Assembly (NCBI GenBank): GCA_902702965.1
Contig: CACRXP010000031.1
Coordinates: 2,018,367 to 2,082,366 of the forward strand
Length of the DNA stretch: 64,000 bases
DNA from: Spirometra erinaceieuropaei
Lineage: Eukaryota > Platyhelminthes > Cestoda > Diphyllobothriidea > Diphyllobothriidae
Reading direction: 5' to 3'
In this document: one piece after another, positions 57,531 through 64,000 of the stretch
Layout of the letters: every line of letters starts with the position of its first letter
Position numbering within the stretch: position 1 is the stretch's first letter
Made by a program: the position numbers and the translations under genes
The notes under the pieces: generated by a model
What the model saw: only the letters and a program-made list of their open reading frames with translations
Databases searched by the model: none
Told to the model about the DNA's origin: nothing

Positions 57531-57949
57531 TTTATAACGTAGGTACTCACTGAGTACCTCGAGCACCGAGGGGGTCTTGGATTGTTTAAGTTCACCATGT
57601 GAACATTTAGAAAGTCAAGTCCGACAGACGTAAGCTTTCGACTGTTCATCATCAGGCCTGAATAGGGATATAAGGGAGGGTAAGATAGGGGAGGAAGAGC
57701 TAAACAGCCATTCAGAGGTCAGAGGTCAGGGGTCAGAGTCCACTTGCACCTGGGGGCTAGGAAGGGGAAGGTGTCTGGCTACTAGCTGTCCCTGTTTCAT
57801 CGCTGTAGCGCGAAGCGGCTGGAGCTGCGAAGACATTCTACTCTACCCTCCGTCACATTTCTACACAGGCCCGATTATGAATAGTCGGAGGTGTGCCTTT
57901 GCCAGAGTCGACTTCTTAAAGGTTTACATGGGCATCATCGCTGAACCCT
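57531..57949. other. Interval with a weak PLE-like tail
   Basis: The minus strand at 57655-57625 reads CCTGATGATGAACAGTCGAAAGC, reminiscent of the PLE 3' motif but with almost no stem. Nothing else is recognised. Confidence 0.3.
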
Positions 57950-58365
57950 GAAAAAATCACGAATAATTTCGAACCCGACCTGTCATTGCACGTGTATTCA
58001 GGGTTCCTAAGCTACAAGATGTATGTCTCCCATGTAAGGAGAATCGTACATTTCCAAAAGATGTTAACAAGGCGTCATAGAGGACTCGTGAAATTTTACA
58101 ATGTATGTGGACCGTTGCGTATTTTATAAGCAACATTGATAAATGCACAAATACGATGCTTTGTGAATGAAGGTTTCACGATCTTAAAAAATCTCCTAAT
58201 TCCGAACTTTTTAAAAGCGGGCATTACCCTTACTTGAGGTATAAAACTCGTAGAAGACACGATTTGCTACCAAATGAACACGAGGCAAATATTTTATGTA
58301 TGTCTTTGATTAAAAACAGAAATTATGGTCTAAGGATAGTAAGTCAATCAAGCATTTGTCGAACG
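57950..58365 (+). mobile_element. Long-TIR element, fragment 6
   Basis: GAATAATTTCGAACCCGACCTG, TTCAGGGTTCC, the CATGTAAGGAGAATCG block and TTTTATAAGCAACATT follow the family's central order. Both outer TIR parts are missing. Confidence 0.65.
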
Positions 58366-58384
58366 CTAAATTAGTGAAATTACG

Positions 58385-59003
58385 CACGTACTGCACAGGA
58401 GCATTTGGATAAGTTTCCGATGAAAGCGAACGGGCGAGATGCAGGAAGTAGTTTAGGAAGAGAAGATGCGGTCACTGGAACAAGAAGTTTATTGGCCTGA
58501 CGTTTCGGATTCTCACGCAAACCCATACTCAGACACAGTTGCAGATTTGGATAGAGGAGGCACAAGCAGCGCAGTATTTATAGTATGAAGTTGCCGCGGG
58601 ACCGCATGGGTACTATAATCGGCAGCTCGCGCGAGCACCGCTGGGGGATCATAATTGATGTAATGATGGCTCGTCAATCTGCGTCCGGGTTGTCAAATGC
58701 ATCACCCGTGTTGGATGTTGGCGTGGTGGTAACTCAGTCATTCGGCTCTCTGTCACTGGAATTGTTGCTCGCCCACGTCCTCCCCCCACGTGATTGATCC
58801 CCCTGCTCAGCACCAAATATAGTAACTAGAGATCATTGCGCTTACTGATGGGCAGCGGGTCTGAGGACCATGACTCAAGCAACTCGCGGATCACTCGGTG
58901 ATCACCTCTTGTGATGATTTCGGCCTCTTGAAACTTGAAAGTTCTGTCGGGTCGAGTCAAATGAGCCGCCATCTGAAAGCTAGCGTCTTTCCTCCTGAAT
59001 GTT
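58385..59003 (-). pseudogene. Penelope-like element, family A, copy A7 (endonuclease end and 3' UTR)
   Basis: Right to left: RRKDASFQMAAHLTRPDRTF, FQEAEIITRGDHR, RELLESWSS and SKRNDL, then a stop. The C-terminal half of the family A GIY-YIG domain is thus kept in one frame. A 3' UTR of about 330 bp, uninterrupted where A6 carries the nested insert, leads to the hairpin and GCCAATAAAC. The 5' part of the element is missing. Confidence 0.8.
58485..58535 (-). other. PLE 3' hairpin motif (copy A7)
   Basis: The minus strand reads CTGAGTA-T-[GGGTTT GCGTGA GAATCC]-GAAACGTCAGG, then CCAATAAAC and TTGTTCCAGTGACCGC. The arm pairs with two wobbles; one core position differs. Confidence 0.72.
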
Positions 59004-60134
59004 GTAAATCCTCACCAGAGGTGACAGCCGGGTGATGCACGAGCTGTTCGTAGTCCGTCAGTAAGCACAATGACCTCCCGTTAACATATTCTGTGGGTGA
59101 GTAACAATTTCCAGTGACAGAGTAATTATCCCGCCAACATCCATCCCAATCGTCGTGTCTCCGCGCAGGCTGACAGATTGACACTGTTCGCTCTGGAAGT
59201 TTGGGATCTAGTAAAAAAACTGACCGGAAAGTAGGACTGCTCTAGTCGTCTGGGAACTGGTGCGCTACAAGTTGAACGGTGTGGCTCTCAGTGAGACCAA
59301 ATTCCCCGAACAAGGACAACTGGGAGTAGATGTGTGCAGGCCAAACCCTCATCTGGGGCGGACGTCAGAGGACTGGGTGAGAAGATGCCGTATCCGCTTT
59401 CACTGCCGGAAACGGCATCGTGGTACAACCGTCCGCATTTCATCAGTGACCGTTCACTTATCATAGGGCTGCCACTCCGTGGGAACAAATGTCACTGTGG
59501 TCAGCGAGCACACTACCTTCCCTCCCCCCACCTCCTCAACTCTAAAAACCAGCTCCGATGCCGAGAAGAAAACGTTCTATAAAAGCATGCATTCCCTACC
59601 GGTAAATATTTCAAAGGCGAGTTAGGTGATTGCTCTTAGTGCTTTCTGTGCCCGCATCGAAACAAACTCACATACCTAGAAGGGACGAGATCAGCAGCTG
59701 CAACAGCACTGGTCATTTATTCCGGCAAATTTGGCCGGCATCTTTCTCATTCCAATCCTGGGAAGACGAGGTGGCCGTACCCTCATATTCCCCGCTGACA
59801 ACTGTTTGGCTGTGTGCTCTTCTTGAGGTATTTCCAGACTTTTACACCGGTGAACAAGCCGATGTGTGGCTCAAACTACTGAACAGGCTTCTGTGTTGTC
59901 GCCTCGAAAATGAGACTGAAACTGCAATCCGGCAGGCGTCTGAAAGGTCGGCAAACACCAGAGAAGTTAGCTTTCGCGTTACTAGATAGGACAGATTGCT
60001 AATTGGGTCTCATCCGTCCCACGCAGTCAGCCCAGTTGTGTTTTTTCCCCGATTGTCTTATTGGTGGACTGAGAGTCAGAATGCGATTGCTCTTTCTTAA
60101 TGACACACTCTCACACATGCCAGATCTGAAACGT
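59004..60134. other. Unassigned interval
   Basis: A 119-codon plus-strand ORF (59630-59989) has no known features, and its neighbours on both strands compete. No repeat is recognised. Confidence 0.3.
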
Positions 60135-60360
60135 TTCCCCGTTTCCGCTCCCAGTCTTCTCGACTCTGTCTTGACACTTGGTCGAGGTGGGTGAGGAGGA
60201 GGAGGAGGAGGAGGAGGAAGAGAGAGTGCGGTAGATACAGCCCAAGTCTACCATCACCATAAACGTATTCAAGCGCAAATCACCGTCGCTGTGCTCATTC
60301 TGCTATGGAGCACACGGTGGGCATCATGACAAAACGACGGTCAAACTGCCACCAATTTCA
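60135..60360. repeat. Dispersed repeat R, copy 4, with (GGA)n
   Basis: It shares CGACTCTGTCTTGACAC, GAGAGAGTGCGGTAGAT, CAAGTCTAC and GCACACGGTGGGCATC with copies 1 and 2. A (GGA)9-10 run at 60193-60222 sits where the other copies have GGTGATTGGGG or GGGGAGGCGG. Confidence 0.7.
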
Positions 60361-60691
60361 CGGATCTCTGTCTAGAGCAGTTGTGAGCTTCTCTTGAGAA
60401 GAACGGAGTCAGTTGCGGAATGTCATACGCTCCACAGCTTTGGAAGTCTTTGTCGCGCACGCCGTCAACACAGGGACAAATGTGACAACAGGGGTCAGTT
60501 GCCTAGACCATGGGAAGTTCGCCATTGTAGCAGATGTTAGAACAAGGGGAAGTTTCTTCGAACTTCAAGGACGCCACCGATTTCCACGTACACAAAAGCA
60601 AAAAAAATCGACAACCATAAAAACTACAGTTGTATAACTCTCCGCTGCATAATCTGTGTCCTACACAATCCTTTGAATCTCATCCTGGCGT
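60361..60691. other. Unassigned interval
   Basis: No recognisable gene or repeat. Confidence 0.3.
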
Positions 60692-61327
60692 ATTATTCGA
60701 AATTTATACTCCAAGGAAGGTAAAAATCGGTTTTCGAAAAAGTTTCTAATTGTAGGATTTTTAAATACCGTGGAACGACCGCTCATAAAACGTCATGTCT
60801 CCGCATTTACCAATGTGGCTTGTAAAGTTAACAATATGACCTAGATCCACTGCTAAATTTCATGAAACCCATATAGTCTCCTCTTAATACCGTAGACGAA
60901 TGTGTGGTTTTCCGTACGCGGAAAATATACGGCTTGCAGCTTGGAAACCCTGAATGCAAGCGTAACGGCAGTTGGGCTTTAAAATTATGCGGGAATTGGA
61001 AAAGTTTTTGAAAACCAAATTATACCGTTCCGTCGAGTATAAGATTCAAGGAAGAGTGAATATGCTCATGCGTGTTTTCCGTGAACTCTAACTAAGTCGA
61101 AAATTAATGAAAAAAGTGCGTGCCTGTTAAGCAGTCATTTTCGCAGACTATTGCTTATACATGCAAACGAAAAGAAGTTTACTCGAAAGCCAGCATCCTG
61201 AGCTAACTGAATTACTATAGAATTACGCTGCACAAGGATTAATTTTACAACCCTAATTAATTAATCTTATCGAAACGAAAACGCATTTCGGAATTTCGGT
61301 TGACATTTCACGAGTTTCCCACCTACT
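60692..61327 (-). mobile_element. Long-TIR element, fragment 7 (one end missing)
   Basis: The centre is in the same orientation as copy 1 (CATTTACCAATGTGGCTTG, CCATATAGTCTCC). The right TIR is complete to TTGACATTTCACGAG and CCCACCTACT. The left about 300 bp are missing. The right end abuts PLE fragment A9. Confidence 0.75.
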
Positions 61328-61530
61328 ATATGTCCGGGTTCTGTCGAGTGAGCCGTCACCTGAGAGCGAGAGCCTCCCAGCATCACTGCCACTACAAATT
61401 CGCAGTTGGAGCAATCGTCCAAATTTCCCTACGTAGCCGCTTTGTCAACAACTGCACCAGATCCGATAAACGATCATAGACGTTTCCTGCTGTAGCAGTG
61501 GGTCCTTCGGCCGCGTGACCTGGATTCCAC
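61328..61530 (-). pseudogene. Penelope-like element, family A, fragment A9 (GIY-YIG start)
   Basis: The minus strand gives RPKDPLLQQETS, IVYRIWCSC, a stop where relatives have GQ, then GYVG and GRLLQLRI. Frameshifts follow. It is the front half of the family A endonuclease. Confidence 0.7.
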
Positions 61531-62639
61531 TACGAACGCGTAACTCCTTTTTTCGCTGACTTCACTTTTCGCAAATTTCCTGCACGATTTCATCCTGAAG
61601 ATTTTCCCGTGTCACTTACTGTGCCCATAGATAGGAGGGCACAGTTTCCGACACACTTTTGCGAATAAAACTCCGGGTTAAACTCCAACCAAATTGTGTA
61701 CAGTCGTTCTCCATATATGTCGTCATCTGGACACCTTTACTTTTGTCCGGGAAATTCTTCCGCCCATTACCAACAAAACTATCATTCATGAGTCATTGTC
61801 ACGTACCTAAAATGCTAATGAGATATCGTACTTTCGACACTGCATTCCATTTCATATTTTGTATCTGGAAGACAGTGAGCCTATTTCATTGATGCATTCG
61901 TATGATTTCGCCCTCACTGGGATGCACTGTGTCCGTAATGTCCTTTCCTTTTATAAAAACACGCCCACTCACTGGCACGTTGACGAGACCACGCCAGCAC
62001 TCTCATAACAGATACCACAACAGCGCCTCTGTACGGGTCACAGGATCACTCTCGCACTCGGTCCGAGCTACGCCTGCCATCATTGACACTACTCTCAAAC
62101 CCGCATGTGCACTGGATCAATTTCATCCTTTGCCTCACGATCGATGCCATCACTTTGTTCTGTGTCTGGTGGGTAGCTGTTGCCGACAGTCATCACGGCC
62201 ATGTCTGGCGTCCTTTTTCAAGGCCCCGTTGGGTCAAGGTCACTAACCTTCGCAGCAAACGGTTGCAGATGCGCCGACTTTCAGCCACTCGATCAACTTT
62301 AACTCAAACGCACTTGTGTCCACAGAGTCGCAGCTGCCTATTCGCCACGAACCTCCTCCCTCCTGCAACCGCAACACAAACCACTTAAACACCACCTCAA
62401 TTGAACATGCCGTCACATTGTCCCGCAAACCTACAAAAGCAGTTGCGACCATTGCCCCAAAGACTCCGGGCATGAATGGACGCAGTCAATACCGGCACAG
62501 GCTTCGCCAGCGGCCACTGCCGCCTGAGAGGGCAACTCGGGTTTCTGTATTTAATAAACTTTTCAATTCGGTGACTTCAGTCTTTTCCCACCAAATGACA
62601 TTTAATCTGGTAATTGCAGACTTTTGAGTACGTACTCAT
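61531..62639. other. Unassigned interval
   Basis: Overlapping plus-strand ORFs of 101-114 codons (61902-62246, 62083-62388, 62316-62627) have no known features. A TTTAATAAAC at 62550 could be a polyadenylation signal. No family is recognised. Confidence 0.3.
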
Positions 62640-63382
62640 CACGAATGAAGGCGAAATTTCGAGTTCCAGGTGTATGCATAAGTGAAGAAGAAGAGTCGAG
62701 CACCGGAACACTGTGTTTATTGTCCGAAGCTTTCAGACTCGTACAGGAGTCCATCGTCAGAGGTAGCGGCAGCAGCAGAACAAGCGCTAATTATAAGGCA
62801 TGCAGGGCAATCATCGACCGACGTCGCAAGACTGGAGATGACTACGCAGGGCTCTGAACGCCGGCGCCAGATCGATAAATCGACTGACCGAGTTCTCATT
62901 CGAGGCCCAGGCTTCAATCAATTCCCGGCCTGTTTTGTTTCCGGCGTGGGCGACTATTTTGGTGGCTGCGAAGTTAAACTCGTGACCCATTTCGTAGGTG
63001 TGAGCAGCCACTTGTGATAATGCGTCTCCTCGTCGCACAGCCAGCTTACGTTCGTGTATGCGCGATCCGAGCATGCGCCCAGTCTGTCCTGTGTAATTAC
63101 AAGGACAATTTTGACACGGAATGCGATACACTACTACAGATTACTCATCAGGTTTTAACGGGTCTTTGATTTAGATGACCCTATTGCACATGGTGGCTTT
63201 GGGGTGGTGTGCAATTCCAACACCTTACTCCGCAGCAATGCGCTCAGTCGCTTCTGAAACGCCCTTGATGTATGGCAGAGAATGCGTAGGCAGCGACTTA
63301 TGAATGCCCTCGGATAGCCATTTTGCACAAACTAGTCGCGAAAATAACGGGCCTCGCGTGCTCTGTCCTCCGGTTTGCTGCA
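62640..63382 (-). pseudogene. Penelope-like element, family C, copy C1 (linker, intact GIY-YIG, 3' end)
   Basis: From right to left: HCSKPEDRAREA, a stop, FVQNGYPRAFI, SLPYIKGVSEATERI, GVGIAHHPKA and IKDPLKPDE with two more stops. An open endonuclease follows: VYRIPCQNC, NYTGQTGR, R and H residues in RIHERKLAV, and the conserved E in GRELIEAW. A UTR with the CTGACGA hairpin (62762-62732), GGACAATAAAC and GACTCTTCTTCTTC ends the copy. The RT palm is absent. The plus-strand copy C2 starts where it stops. Confidence 0.85.
62717..62762 (-). other. PLE 3' hairpin motif (copy C1)
   Basis: The minus strand reads CTGACGA-T-[GGACTC CTGTAC GAGTCT]-GAAAG, then ACAATAAAC. All six pairs form (one G-U). 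Confidence 0.82.
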
Positions 63383-63880
63383 ATGAGTTTGGATCCTGAG
63401 CAATCTGGAGTAGTGTATCGCATTCCGTGTCAAAATTGTCCTTGTAATTACACAGGACAGACTGGGCGCATGCTCGGATCGCGCATACACGAACATAAGC
63501 TGGCTGTGTGACGAGGCGACGCATTATCACAAGTGGCCGCTCATACCTACGAAATGGGTCACGAGTTTAACTTCGCAGCCACCAAAATAGTCGCCCACGC
63601 CGGAAACAAAACAGGCCGGGAATTGATTGAAGCCTGGGCCTCGAATGAGAACTCGGTCAGTCGATTTATCGATCTGGCGCCGGCGTTCAGAGCCCTGCGT
63701 AGTCATCTCCAGTCTTGCGACGTCGGTCGATGATTGGCCTACATGTCCTATAACTGTCGCTTGTTCTCCTGTCGCCATTACCCCTGAGGATGGACTCCTG
63801 TACGAGTCTGAAAGCTCCGGACAATAAACACAGTGTTCCGGTGATCGACTCTTCTTCTTCACTTATACTCATCACTGCTT
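63383..63880 (+). pseudogene. Penelope-like element, family C, copy C2 (GIY-YIG and 3' end)
   Basis: It starts at DPEQSGVVYRIPCQNC and runs through NYTGQTGR, RIHEHKLAV, then TGA where C1 has CGA, then GDALSQVAAHTYEMGHEF and GRELIEAWAS. Apart from that one stop the endonuclease is complete and almost identical to C1. The 3' hairpin (63789-63820), ACAATAAAC and the CTCTTCTTCTTC end follow. It is 5' truncated more severely than C1. Confidence 0.85.
63784..63828 (+). other. PLE 3' hairpin motif (copy C2)
   Basis: CTGAGGA-T-[GGACTC CTGTAC GAGTCT]-GAAAGC, then GGACAATAAAC. It differs from C1 at the variable fifth position of CUGANGA. Confidence 0.82.
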
Positions 63881-63884
63881 AGCC

Positions 63885-64000
63885 TCCTAAAGGACATCAA
63901 GGAAGGCTAGTTGGCTGCACTCTTCCTCCTCCATAGTCAATTGTATGTCCGAGAAGACCGCATTGAGACGTTCTTTGAATGTCAGCAGTTGCTCCCGGTC
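63885..64000 (-). pseudogene. Penelope-like element RT fragment running off the window
   Basis: The minus strand encodes DREQLLTFKERLNAVFSDIQ, TMEEEE and QLAFLDVL without a stop. This is the segment just after the RT palm in families A and C. The rest lies beyond base 64000. Confidence 0.82.

Overview
The window looks like repeat-dense, non-coding-rich DNA from an invertebrate animal, most likely a flatworm and plausibly a diphyllobothriid-type tapeworm. That assignment is inference. It rests on several families of Penelope-like elements (PLEs) with GIY-YIG endonucleases, on 30-37 nt spliceosomal introns, and on an AT-rich background with degraded LINE, SINE and inverted-repeat families. I could not recognise any single-copy host gene with confidence, and there is no rRNA, intact tRNA, CRISPR or bacterial-type operon.

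Layout. 1-5235 is a DNA transposon of the animal EnSpm/CACTA-like type. It carries two spliced genes on the minus strand, a 619-aa transposase (exons between 4743 and 2810) and a 399-aa DUF4806 protein (exons between 2736 and 1338). GTGGCC-rich subterminal repeats lie near both ends, and a 180-bp tandem duplication and a 72-nt palindrome lie on its 3' side. 5371-8060 holds broken non-LTR retrotransposon (LINE) pieces. 8055-12480 is a cluster of broken PLE family A copies. 14097-14690 holds a foldback element and SINE-like repeats. 16140-17335 is a decayed CR1-like LINE. 17674-17839 is a (CTA)51 microsatellite. 19985-21905 holds two direct copies of an unclassified repeat R.

23707-26682 and 39462-45129 carry five copies of a roughly 0.87-0.99 kb inverted-repeat element with TA at its borders, and two fragments lie at 57950 and 60692. 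28918-29622 is a degenerate telomere-like tract interrupted by a candidate solo LTR. 31993-33018 is a foldback abutting a mirror-image PLE doublet (family D). 33541-36145 and 45431-46170 contain tRNA-derived SINEs and another PLE doublet. 41128-41785 and 51990-52640 are PLE family B endonuclease remnants. 47250-47779 is a tandem repeat array. 56570-59003 holds two PLE 3' ends, one with a nested SINE-like insertion and a large (GAA)n tract. 61325-64000 ends in further PLE copies, including a family C doublet.

How the parts relate. The two transposon genes share strand and spacing and probably act together in the mobility of that element. The PLE copies are almost all dead (5' truncated, frameshifted, catalytic YVDD mutated), but they repeat two structural habits. 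Copies sit head to head with little or no spacer and their 3' ends pointing outward. Copies with preserved 3' ends carry a CUGANGA-hairpin-GAAA motif just before AATAAA, and most then end in a TTC-rich tract. These two patterns are the main leads in the window.
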